Positions 7,918 to 14,764 of a stretch of 64,000 nt of DNA are shown here, one piece after another. The stretch lies in contig NZ_CP163525.1 in assembly GCF_041080655.1 (NCBI RefSeq), forward strand, positions 4,278,001-4,342,000, given 5' to 3'. The DNA is from Streptomyces sp. CG4 (GTDB lineage: Bacteria; Actinomycetota; Actinomycetes; Streptomycetales; Streptomycetaceae). How positions within the stretch are numbered: the first letter of the stretch is position 1; each line of letters opens with the position of its first letter. The notes below the pieces were generated by a model. It searched no databases and was not told where the DNA came from. It saw only the letters and a list, made by a program, of their open reading frames with translations. The translations under genes and the position numbers were made by a program.

Positions 7918-8499
7918 CTACCGGAGGAGCGAGTCCGTGAGCCGGTCGGCGGCGGCCTCGTCGAGCGGAGCGTGGCCGAGCAGGAAGCGGTACCAGAAGA
8001 ACCCGTAGAACTGGTCGACGAGCAGATCCAGATCCCGGTCGGCGGCCAGTTCCCCCCGCTCCCGGCCCCGTTCGAGCACTTCTCGTACGGCGGCCCTCCG
8101 GGACTGCGTGAACACCCGCATCAGCTCGGCCAGATGCGCGTCCCGGGCCGCTTCCCGGACGAGGGTGCGCAGGGCGGGCGCGGACGGCCGCCGCTGGGAG
8201 GCCTCGAAGGTGGCGACCGCCCATTCCCGCAGATCCTCGCGGAGGTTTCCGGTGTCCGGCGAGGGCACGTCCTGGGCAGCCCGGTCGGTGAGCGCGTCCA
8301 GCAGCACCGCGCCCTTCGAGGGCCACCAGCGGTAGAGGGTCTGTTTTCCGACCCCGGCCGCCCGCGCGATGGTCTCCACGCTCACCGGGGCGCCGTCGGC
8401 GTCGGCGAGCAGTTCCAGCGCGGCGTCGAGGATCGCCCGGCGCGCCGCCTCGTTACGGCGGCGGCCGGTGTGCGGGCGAGGTTCGTTGCTGTCGTGCAC
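7918..8499 (-). CDS. TetR/AcrR-family regulator
   Basis: A 193-residue one-component repressor. The N-terminal helix-turn-helix covers about residues 18-64 with VSVETIARAAGVGKQTLYRWWPSK; the C-terminal ligand domain resembles the TetR_C class with the RRAAVREVLERGRERGEL segment. The GTG at 8499 follows AGAGGA by 7 bases. It is divergent from an SDR gene, and the shared upstream region holds two copies of CGAGAC-N5-(G/T)TCTCG over that gene's promoter, so it most likely represses the SDR gene and possibly itself until a small molecule binds. The ligand is unknown. Confidence 0.88.
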   Translation of the reverse strand: MHDSNEPRPHTGRRRNEAARRAILDAALELLADADGAPVSVETIARAAGVGKQTLYRWWPSKGAVLLDALTDRAAQDVPSPDTGNLREDLREWAVATFEASQRRPSAPALRTLVREAARDAHLAELMRVFTQSRRAAVREVLERGRERGELAADRDLDLLVDQFYGFFWYRFLLGHAPLDEAAADRLTDSLLR

Positions 8500-8546
8500 G
8501 AGCCCATCCTCTCCGAGTCCCGGCGGCTTGCGGTGCCCGAAACACC

Positions 8547-8595
8547 TTGACGAGACTATCGGTCTCGGTAAACTTTAACGAGACCGGCGTTCTCG
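8547..8595 (+). promoter_or_regulatory. SDR promoter with twin TetR-type operators
   Basis: TTGACG (8547-8552), a 16-base gap and TAAACT (8569-8574) make a vegetative promoter for the gene at 8673. A 17-bp inverted repeat CGAGAC-N5-GTCTCG covers 8551-8567 over the -35 side, and a second copy CGAGAC-N5-TTCTCG covers 8579-8595 just after the -10 box. The copies are 28 bp apart. This is a clear repressor layout for the TetR protein encoded next door. Confidence 0.75.
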
Positions 8596-8672
8596 ACAAA
8601 ACGCACAGCCGGAACCCGGCGATTCCTCGGGCAAGAGCCGGAAAGACGGCAAAGAGCAGGAGAGAGCCACTC

Positions 8673-9425
8673 ATGAGTACTGCGAACAGCCCTGTGCACG
8701 CCCTCGCCGGACAGCGCGTCGTCGTGATGGGCGGCAGCTCCGGCATCGGCGAGGCGGCGGCCGCGTTCTTCGCGGCGGACGGAGCGGAGGTGGTCATCAC
8801 CGGCCGCGACCAGGACCGCCTCGACGCCGCGGCCGACCGGATCGGCGGCAAGGTCTCGACATACCGGCTGGACGGGGCGGACCGCGCCGCGGCGGACGCC
8901 TTCTTCGCGGGCTCCGGGCCTGTCGACCACCTGGTCGTCGCGCTCAGCGGCGCCAAGGGCGGCGGCCCCTTCGCCGAACTGGACCTGACCGAGCTGGCGG
9001 CGGGCTTCGACGGCAAGTTCTGGCCGCACGTCCAGGTACTCCAGGCGGCTCTGCCCGCCCTGCGCCGCGACGGCTCGGTGACGCTGGTGACCGCCGCCTC
9101 CGCCCGCGCCGCCCTGCCGGGCACCGCCGGCCTCGCCGCGATCAACGGCGCCCTGGAGGCGATGGTCCCGCCCCTGGCCGTGGAACTGGCCCCGCTCCGC
9201 GTCAACGCGGTCTCGCCCGGCGTCGTCGACACGCCCTGGTGGCAGGGCGTACCGGCCGAACAGCGCCGGACGCTCTTCGACGGCTTCGCTGCGATCACCC
9301 CCGTCGGCCGCGTCGGCCGCCCGGAGGACATCGCCCGCGCGATCCACATGCTGGCGGCCAACGGCTTCGTGACCGGCGTGGTACTGGAGGCGACGGGGGG
9401 CGCGACGCTGGCCACAGGGCGCTGA
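8673..9425 (+). CDS. SDR-fold protein lacking the catalytic Tyr and Lys
   Basis: The 250-residue protein has a Rossmann fold with GGSSGIG at residues 20-26 and a C-terminal part ending in GFVTGVVLEATGGATL, so it belongs to the short-chain dehydrogenase family. However, where active members carry YxxxK, this one reads LAAIN: L154 replaces Tyr and N158 replaces Lys. The motif serine region (TAASARA) is present. It may bind NAD(P)(H) without normal oxidoreductase chemistry, or use another mechanism; related proteins with the same change exist in Streptomyces as I recall. The ATG at 8673 follows AGGAGAGAG. Expression is probably repressed by the divergent TetR protein through two operators. Confidence 0.85.
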   Translation: MSTANSPVHALAGQRVVVMGGSSGIGEAAAAFFAADGAEVVITGRDQDRLDAAADRIGGKVSTYRLDGADRAAADAFFAGSGPVDHLVVALSGAKGGGPFAELDLTELAAGFDGKFWPHVQVLQAALPALRRDGSVTLVTAASARAALPGTAGLAAINGALEAMVPPLAVELAPLRVNAVSPGVVDTPWWQGVPAEQRRTLFDGFAAITPVGRVGRPEDIARAIHMLAANGFVTGVVLEATGGATLATGR

Positions 9426-9435
9426 AGGCACGCGG

Positions 9436-9560
9436 CACTGCAACTCCCCAGGGGCGCGGGGCTGTACCGATATGCGGCTCCGCCGCGCTGGGGGAGCGAC
9501 CAACCCGCCTCGGCCCGCGGCCGCGGGACCACAACGCGCCCCGAGTTATGGGGCGTTCGG
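9436..9560. repeat. Likely dispersed Streptomyces intergenic repeat
   Basis: This stretch between two convergent genes starts around CCCAGGGGCGCGGGGCTG and includes GATATGCGGCTCCGCCGC and an ending near CCCCGAGTTATGGGGCG. I recall very similar sequences in many Streptomyces intergenic spaces, often behind genes. It contains a GCGGC/GCCGC stem and probably serves as terminator here. No second copy is in the window, so the repeat call rests on recollection. Confidence 0.45.
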
Positions 9561-9585
9561 CCGACGGCGCCCGAGGCGGACGTGC

Positions 9586-10032
9586 TCAGCAGGCCCAGTC
9601 CCGCTCCAAGTCCAGGCCGCCCTGCCGTCGCTGCGTGAAGGAGAACCAGTTCCCGGAGTCGTCCCGGAACAGCGCCTCCGTGCCGTAGGGCCGCTCCTGC
9701 GGTTCCTGGAGGAACTCCACTCCGCGCTCCTTCAGCTTCTTGTAGTCCCCGTGGATGTCGTCCGTCGCGAGCACACCGGCGCCGAGCGCCCCCTTGGCGA
9801 CGAGCTTCCGCATCATCTCGGCGGACTCGGGGTCCATGGCCGGCGGCCCCGGCACCATGAGCGTCAGCTCCACGTCGGGCTGGCCGGGGGCGCCGACGGT
9901 GAGCCAGCGCATACCGCCCTCCCCCATCGTCATGTCCGTACGGACCTCCAGGCCCAGCTTCTCGGTGTAGAACTCCTTGGCCCGGTCCTGGTCCAGGACC
10001 CAGACGGTCGTGATGGCAAGCCCCTTGATCAT
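9586..10032 (-). CDS. VOC (glyoxalase/bleomycin resistance) family protein
   Basis: A 148-residue protein of the vicinal oxygen chelate fold: a beta-alpha-beta-beta-beta module starting IKGLAITTVWVLDQDRAKEFYTEKLGLEV and a second module ending in ALFRDDSGNWFSFTQR. Members bind a metal and an oxygenated small molecule; this one could be a dioxygenase, lyase or binding protein, and the substrate cannot be told. The gene overlaps the AraC gene upstream by 4 bases (ATGA at 10029-10032), so the two are translated together and probably belong to one response. Confidence 0.85.
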   Translation of the reverse strand: MIKGLAITTVWVLDQDRAKEFYTEKLGLEVRTDMTMGEGGMRWLTVGAPGQPDVELTLMVPGPPAMDPESAEMMRKLVAKGALGAGVLATDDIHGDYKKLKERGVEFLQEPQERPYGTEALFRDDSGNWFSFTQRRQGGLDLERDWAC

Positions 10033-10559
10033 GGCTCTGCTCTCCTGTCGGCGTTGCTGACGGCGCTGGCGGTGCTGTCCGCCGGGGCGGACCCTCCTTC
10101 GCCACCGTAGGCAGGGCCGGCCCCGGAGCGCTTCTCCGATCTTGCGGTACTGAAGCCGCCGGCCCAGAGCATGGCGTAGCAGCCGGGTATCAGGGAGGCG
10201 CCGCGGCCCACGTGCCGGGCGCGGTACTCGCTCGGGGTGAGTCCGGTGCGGGCCTTGAAGCGGGCGGAGAACGTGCCGAGGCTGCTGAAGCCGACGAGCG
10301 TGCAGATCTCGGTCACGGTGAGGTTGGCGCAGCGCAGCATCTCCTCGGCCCGCTCGATCCGCCGGTGGGTCAGATACTGGCCGGGCGTCTCGCCGTAGAC
10401 GTCCTTGAAGGCGCGCAGGAAGTGATACCGCGAGTACCCGGCACAGGCGGCCACCGCGTCCAGATCGAGACCGGGGTCCGCCCAGTCCCGGTCCATGGCG
10501 TCCTTGGCCAGCCGCAGCCGCCGCACCTTGTCCATGCAGCCGATGGTGACACGGAGCAC
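10029..10559 (-). CDS. AraC-family regulator
   Basis: A small AraC protein of 176 residues. Two helix-turn-helix units lie at the N-terminal end (LDAVAACAGYSRYHFLRAFKDVYG and LTVTEICTLVGFSSLGTFSARFKARTG), followed by a tail with no recognisable ligand domain. The GTG at 10559 is preferred because GGAG lies 9 bases upstream; a TTG at 10565 and the ATG at 10535 are alternatives. It ends in a 4-base overlap with the VOC gene, an arrangement common for AraC/VOC pairs in Streptomyces, so the VOC protein may provide or remove the signal. A strong terminator for the next operon lies just upstream. Confidence 0.85.
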   Translation of the reverse strand: MLRVTIGCMDKVRRLRLAKDAMDRDWADPGLDLDAVAACAGYSRYHFLRAFKDVYGETPGQYLTHRRIERAEEMLRCANLTVTEICTLVGFSSLGTFSARFKARTGLTPSEYRARHVGRGASLIPGCYAMLWAGGFSTARSEKRSGAGPAYGGEGGSAPADSTASAVSNADRRAEP

Positions 10560-10585
10560 TGACAACGGCTCCGACCAGCGAAAAC

Positions 10586-10621
10586 GAAGACCCCGGGGGC
10601 GGACACCGACCCGGGGTCTTC
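10586..10621 (-). terminator. Intrinsic terminator of the MFS exporter gene
   Basis: GAAGACCCCGGG (10586-10597) and CCCGGGGTCTTC (10610-10621) form a perfect 12-bp stem with a 12-base loop. On the minus strand it is followed by GTTTTC, giving a short U tract, so it ends transcription of the exporter before the AraC gene. Confidence 0.88.
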
Positions 10622-10684
10622 CGTTCGGGCAGGCCCGCGCCCGGCGGCTCGGACGGCCTCGACCACAGCTACCGGCGCGGCATC

Positions 10685-12304
10685 CTAGCCGTCCGCCGCG
10701 GGCTTCTGCGGCCCGCTCCGCAGCGGAACCTCCTTCACGAACACCGCCGCGGCCAGCACGATCACCGCGACCACCGCGCCCAGCAGGAACGCCGAGTGGA
10801 TACCGGCGGACACCGCGTACTGGTACGCGTCCCGGAGCGGGGCCGGCAGCATCTTGAGGTGCTTCGCGTCCAGCTGGGCGGACTTCTCGGTGACGCCCTT
10901 GCCCAGCGCGCCGGCCCGCTCGGCCATGACGTGCTTGACCCGGTCGTTGAACAGCGCGCCCATGATGGCGACACCGAAGGAGGAGCCGAGCGTACGGAAC
11001 AGGGTCGATGACGAGGAGGCCACGCCCATGTCCTTCATCTCCACGCTGTTCTGCGCCACCAGCATGGTGATCTGCATCAGGCAGCCCATGCCCAGGCCCA
11101 GCACGGCCATGTAGATGCCCGAGGTCAAGCGGGTGGTGTCCGTGTCCATCAGCGACAGCAGATACAGCCCGGCGATCATCAGCGCGCCGCCGGCGATCGG
11201 GAAGATCTTGTAACGGCCGCTGTTGGTGGTGACCCGGCCCGCGACCATCGAGGTCACGAGCATCGCGCCGAGCATCGGCAGGAGCAGCAGACCGGAGTTG
11301 GTGGCGGAGGCGCCCTGCACCGACTGCTGGTACAGCGGCAGATAGAGCGTGGCGCCGAACATCACGAAGCCGGTGATGAAGCCGATGACCGACATCAGGG
11401 TGAAGTTGCGGCTCTTGAACATGTGCAGCGGCAGCACCGGCTCGACGGCCCTGGTCTGCCAGAACACGAACCCGATCAGCGCGGCGACGCCGATGCCGAT
11501 CAGCTCCATGATCCGCGCGGAGGTCCAGGCGTACTGGGTGCCGCCCCAGGTGGTGACCAGCACGATCGAGGTGATGCCGACGGTCAGCAGCGCGACGCCC
11601 AGGTAGTCGATGCGTGCCCGCGCCCGCTTCTTGGGCAGGTGCAGCACGGCGCTGACCAGCGCCAGGGCCACGACGCCCAGCGGCAGGTTGATGTAGAAGG
11701 ACCAGCGCCAGCCCCAGTTGTCGGTGATGGTGCCGCCGACCAGCGGGCCGCCGATCATCGCCAGGGCCATGACGCCGGCCATCATGCCGGTGTACTTGCC
11801 GCGCTCCCGCGGCGGGATCAGATCGCCGATGATCGCCATGACGCCGACCATCAGACCGCCGGCGCCGAGGCCCTGCACGGCCCGGAAGCCGATGAGTTCG
11901 CCCATGTTCTGGGCCATACCGCTGAGGGCCGAGCCGATCAGGAAGATCACGATGGAGGTGAGGAAGGCGCCCTTGCGCCCGTACATGTCACCGAGCTTGC
12001 CCCAGATCGGGGTGGAGGCCGCGGTGGCCAGGGTGTAGCCGGTGACCACCCAGGACAGGTGCTCCAGGCCGCCCAGCTCGCCCACGATCGTCGGCATCGC
12101 CGTACCCACGATCATGTTGTCGAGCATGGCGAGCATCATCGCGATCATGAGCGCGAGCACGACCACCCGCACGCTCCTCGGCTGTTCGCCCTCCTGTTGG
12201 GCCCCCTGCTGGGCCCTTTGCTGGGCCTCTTGTTGGGCGCCCTGTTCGGCCCCTTGCTGGGCCTCCTGTTCGCGCTCCGTGACCCTGTCGACCGTGTCCG
12301 CCAT
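10685..12304 (-). CDS. DHA2-family MFS drug exporter
   Basis: A 539-residue, 14-helix major facilitator transporter. The motif A segment GKLGDMYGRKGAFL, motif C (GPLVGGTITDNWGWRWSFYINLP) and a periplasmic loop before the last helices place it in the DHA2 drug:proton antiporters (EmrB/QacA type). The N-terminus is odd: about 35 residues of QQGAQQEAQQRAQQ-type repeats before the first helix, encoded by short tandem units near 12190-12275. It is divergent from a TetR gene and shares a 70-bp operator region with it, so expression is probably induced by an exported toxic compound. Confidence 0.9.
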   Translation of the reverse strand: MADTVDRVTEREQEAQQGAEQGAQQEAQQRAQQGAQQEGEQPRSVRVVVLALMIAMMLAMLDNMIVGTAMPTIVGELGGLEHLSWVVTGYTLATAASTPIWGKLGDMYGRKGAFLTSIVIFLIGSALSGMAQNMGELIGFRAVQGLGAGGLMVGVMAIIGDLIPPRERGKYTGMMAGVMALAMIGGPLVGGTITDNWGWRWSFYINLPLGVVALALVSAVLHLPKKRARARIDYLGVALLTVGITSIVLVTTWGGTQYAWTSARIMELIGIGVAALIGFVFWQTRAVEPVLPLHMFKSRNFTLMSVIGFITGFVMFGATLYLPLYQQSVQGASATNSGLLLLPMLGAMLVTSMVAGRVTTNSGRYKIFPIAGGALMIAGLYLLSLMDTDTTRLTSGIYMAVLGLGMGCLMQITMLVAQNSVEMKDMGVASSSSTLFRTLGSSFGVAIMGALFNDRVKHVMAERAGALGKGVTEKSAQLDAKHLKMLPAPLRDAYQYAVSAGIHSAFLLGAVVAVIVLAAAVFVKEVPLRSGPQKPAADG

Positions 12305-12331
12305 CTCTTCCCACTCCCCCTGCGACTTCCA

Positions 12332-12401
12332 CTTACTTGTCGCCCGGCTAGTTCAGTACACTCGGGAAGGTAGACCTGCTACTAGCCGGGCGTCAAGTAA
12401 G
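12332..12401. promoter_or_regulatory. Divergent promoter region with 20-bp inverted repeat
   Basis: CTTACTTGTCGCCCGGCTAG (12332-12351) and CTAGCCGGGCGTCAAGTAAG (12382-12401) are inverted copies with 19 of 20 bases matching. On the minus strand TTGACG (12396-12391), 18 bases and TACCTT (12372-12367) form the exporter promoter; TACACT at 12357-12362 may be the -10 box for the TetR gene. One repressor copy on each arm would silence both genes. Confidence 0.7.
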
Positions 12402-12429
12402 TTTCCGCGGAAGCGCAAGGAGTACGAGG

Positions 12430-13026
12430 ATGGGCGTCACCATGGACGGCACCAAGCAGCAGCGCCGCGGCAACACCCGCCAGCGCATTCAGGACGTGGC
12501 GCTCGAACTCTTCGCGGAGCAGGGCTACGACAAGACCTCTCTGCGCGAGATCGCCGAGCGTCTCGACGTCACGAAGGCGGCCCTGTACTACCACTTCAAG
12601 ACGAAGGAAGAGATCGTCGTCAGCCTCTTCGAGGACGTGACGAAGCCGATCGAAGAGCTGATCGAGTGGGGCCGCAGCCAGCCGCACGCCCTGCAGACCA
12701 AGCAGGAGATGGTACGGCGCTACAGCCGCATCCTCGCCGACGCCGAGCCGTTCTTCCGCTTCATGCACGACAACCAGGGCACGGTCCGGGACCTGCGCAT
12801 CGGCGACACCTTCAAGGACCGGATGCGCGGCATGCGGGACATCTTCATCGACCCGGAGGCGCCGCTGATCGACCAGGTCCGCTGCGTCAGCGCGATGTTC
12901 ACCCTGCACGCGGGCATGTTCGTGATGCAGGACCTGGAGAGCGACTTCGAGGAGCGTCGCGAGGCCGTCCTCGAAGTCGCCCTGGACCTGGTCACCCAGG
13001 CACACGAACACGCCGGCGAGAACTAG
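12430..13026 (+). CDS. TetR-family regulator of the exporter
   Basis: A 198-residue repressor with a well-kept helix-turn-helix at about residues 17-62 (TSLREIAERLDVTKAALYYHFKTKEEI) and a larger C-terminal ligand domain with many aromatic and methionine residues (FFRFMHD, MFVMQDLE), suited to hydrophobic drugs. The ATG at 12430 follows AAGGAG by 7 bases; a second ATG four codons later is possible. Its position opposite a DHA2 exporter and the matching inverted repeats argue that it controls that exporter and itself. Confidence 0.9.
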   Translation: MGVTMDGTKQQRRGNTRQRIQDVALELFAEQGYDKTSLREIAERLDVTKAALYYHFKTKEEIVVSLFEDVTKPIEELIEWGRSQPHALQTKQEMVRRYSRILADAEPFFRFMHDNQGTVRDLRIGDTFKDRMRGMRDIFIDPEAPLIDQVRCVSAMFTLHAGMFVMQDLESDFEERREAVLEVALDLVTQAHEHAGEN

Positions 13027-13070
13027 CGTGATGCGCCAGGACCGGGAGCCGGCTCAGCCCGGGAGGCGGC

Positions 13071-13622
13071 TCAGAAGGTCACGCCCTTGGCGCGCAGGAA
13101 CGCGACCGGGTCGACGGCGGAGCCGTAGTGCGGGGTCGTACGGATCTCGAAGTGCAGGTGGGGGCCGCTGGAGTTGCCGGTGGAGCCGGCCAGGCCGATG
13201 CGCTGGCCGGTCTTGACGATCTGGCCGGCCTTGACGTCGATCCGGGACAGGTGCGCGTACTGCGAGTAGGTGCCGTTGCCGTGCTTGACGACGACGGCGT
13301 TGCCGTGCGCGGGACCGTCGCCGGCGCCGTTCGGGCCGGCCTTGACGACGGTGCCGCCGTGCGTGGCGACCACTTCGGTGCCGGTCGGCACGGCGAAGTC
13401 CTGGCCGCTGTGCTTGGCCTGCCACATGGCTCCGGCCTGCATGAAGCTCGCCGAGAGCGTGTACTTCTTCACCGGGTCGACCCAGGAGGCGGCGGAAGGC
13501 GCCGCGGCGCTCGCGGCCCCGGTCCCCAGTACGGCCGAGGCGCCGATTCCGGCGGCCAGGACGGCCACGCGGGTGCGGAGCGAGGGCGTACGGGAAGAAC
13601 GGGACGTGGCGCGCTGGAACAT
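13071..13622 (-). CDS. Secreted M23-family (LytM) peptidoglycan peptidase
   Basis: The 183-residue product has a signal peptide (a basic RATSRSSRTPSLRTR stretch, a hydrophobic core, AASAAA cleavage region) and one peptidase_M23 domain. The zinc ligands are present: H and D in KHSGQDF and the HxH of GPHLHFEIR; the fourth ligand lies in YAHLSR. It should cut peptide cross-bridges in the wall. The ATG at 13622 starts just before the signal peptide, whereas the longer open frame lacks one. The 5' region to the next gene is 455 bases. Some Streptomyces M23 genes are under c-di-AMP riboswitch control, but I could not find that motif here. Confidence 0.9.
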   Translation of the reverse strand: MFQRATSRSSRTPSLRTRVAVLAAGIGASAVLGTGAASAAAPSAASWVDPVKKYTLSASFMQAGAMWQAKHSGQDFAVPTGTEVVATHGGTVVKAGPNGAGDGPAHGNAVVVKHGNGTYSQYAHLSRIDVKAGQIVKTGQRIGLAGSTGNSSGPHLHFEIRTTPHYGSAVDPVAFLRAKGVTF

Positions 13623-14077
13623 CAAGACCTCGTGGATTCGGGGACAGAACCGCCACCCGGCGAACGGACGTTCCGCCGAGTGGCCATCCCTTGGTAGCCC
13701 AGCACTCCGCCCGCCCCAAAACGGCCCTTCTACGGCGTCCGGTAGTAGATGACCGCGAAACCATTGACTCCTTGACAGCACCCCGGCCGGCCGGGCACCC
13801 CCGCTGCCGACGGCCTTCTTTCGCGGGTGGTCCCAGTCCGAAAGTTCTCTTTTGCCGCCTCTTTGCCTGCGTACCGAATACCACTATCCAGGTTAGTAAG
13901 GAATATATCGCCTGTGCGGCTTATCACCGGCCGCCCAAACCCGCATCGCGGAAATGTGATGCACACCTCCGGCGACCTACCGTCCAGTAACCCTACGGTT
14001 CCCCTCGCGCCACCCTCGCCTCGGATCATGCCCCTGACATTGCAGCCGCGTGTACGGACGTGAGAGGAACCCCACCG
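13623..14077. other. 455-base divergent intergenic region
   Basis: This holds the promoters of the M23 peptidase (minus) and the phosphatase (plus). The middle, 13840-13920, is AT-richer than its surroundings. Visible structures: a perfect 14-bp palindrome CCCGGCCGGCCGGG near 13782-13795, GCATC-N10-GATGC near 13952-13971 and ACCGT-N11-ACGGT near 13979-13999. I see no gene, and no ydaO-type riboswitch on the minus strand. Confidence 0.5.
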
Positions 14078-14707
14078 ATGACCAGAGGCCCCTGGGCTCG
14101 CCGCATATCCGCCACCGCCGTCTCCGTGGCCGCCCTCGCGGCGCTGGCCGCCCCGGCCCAGGCCGCGACCGCGAGCGGCACCGCCGCCGCGACCGCCACC
14201 GCCTCTTCCGCGAAGGTGGACTACGCGACCTGGCAGAAGGACTGCCAGACGGTGATGGACCAGGCCCTGCCGTATCTGAAGCAGCGCATCGCCGCCGCCG
14301 GGCCCGGCGAGAAGCAGGCGATCGTCTTCGACATCGACAACACCACGCTGGAGACCGACTTCGGCTTCAGCTACCCGCAGCCGGCCAACAAGCCCGTCCT
14401 GAACGTCGCGAAGTACGCCCAGGAGCACGGCGTCTCGCTCTTCTTCGTCACGGCCCGCCCCGGCATCATCTACCTGCCCACCGAGTACAACCTCGAACAC
14501 GACGGCTACGACGTCTCCGGCCTCTACGTCCGCAACCTGTTCGACCTCTTCAAGGACGTCGCCGCCTACAAGACCGCCCAGCGCGTCGACATCGAGAACA
14601 GGGGCTACACGATCATCGCGAACATCGGCAACAGCGCCACCGACCTCTCCGGCGGCCACGCCGAGAAGACCTTCAAACTGCCGGACTACAACGGGCAGTT
14701 GTCCTGA
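14078..14707 (+). CDS. Secreted HAD-family acid phosphatase
   Basis: A 209-residue exported phosphatase. A signal peptide (RGPWARRISATAVSVAALAA, cleavage near AQAA) leads into a HAD core with the nucleophile motif DIDNTTLE; motif II is in FFVTARPG. It matches the plant-type/class B acid phosphatase family (PF03767), which removes phosphate from organic esters outside the cell. The ATG at 14078 has GAGAGGAA about 9 bases upstream. It is divergent from the M23 peptidase gene and 57 bases before the NACHT gene on the same strand, so co-transcription with that gene cannot be ruled out. Confidence 0.88.
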   Translation: MTRGPWARRISATAVSVAALAALAAPAQAATASGTAAATATASSAKVDYATWQKDCQTVMDQALPYLKQRIAAAGPGEKQAIVFDIDNTTLETDFGFSYPQPANKPVLNVAKYAQEHGVSLFFVTARPGIIYLPTEYNLEHDGYDVSGLYVRNLFDLFKDVAAYKTAQRVDIENRGYTIIANIGNSATDLSGGHAEKTFKLPDYNGQLS

Positions 14708-14764
14708 CGCCGGTTCGGACCCGCGGCTAGGCTCCGTCTGATCCTGCGACTACGGGGGTGGCGG

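Noticed and set aside
13623..14077. c-di-AMP (ydaO) riboswitch before the M23 peptidase
   Set aside because: Expected because disA is present and some Streptomyces wall hydrolases are controlled this way, but the conserved ydaO segments were not found on the minus strand.
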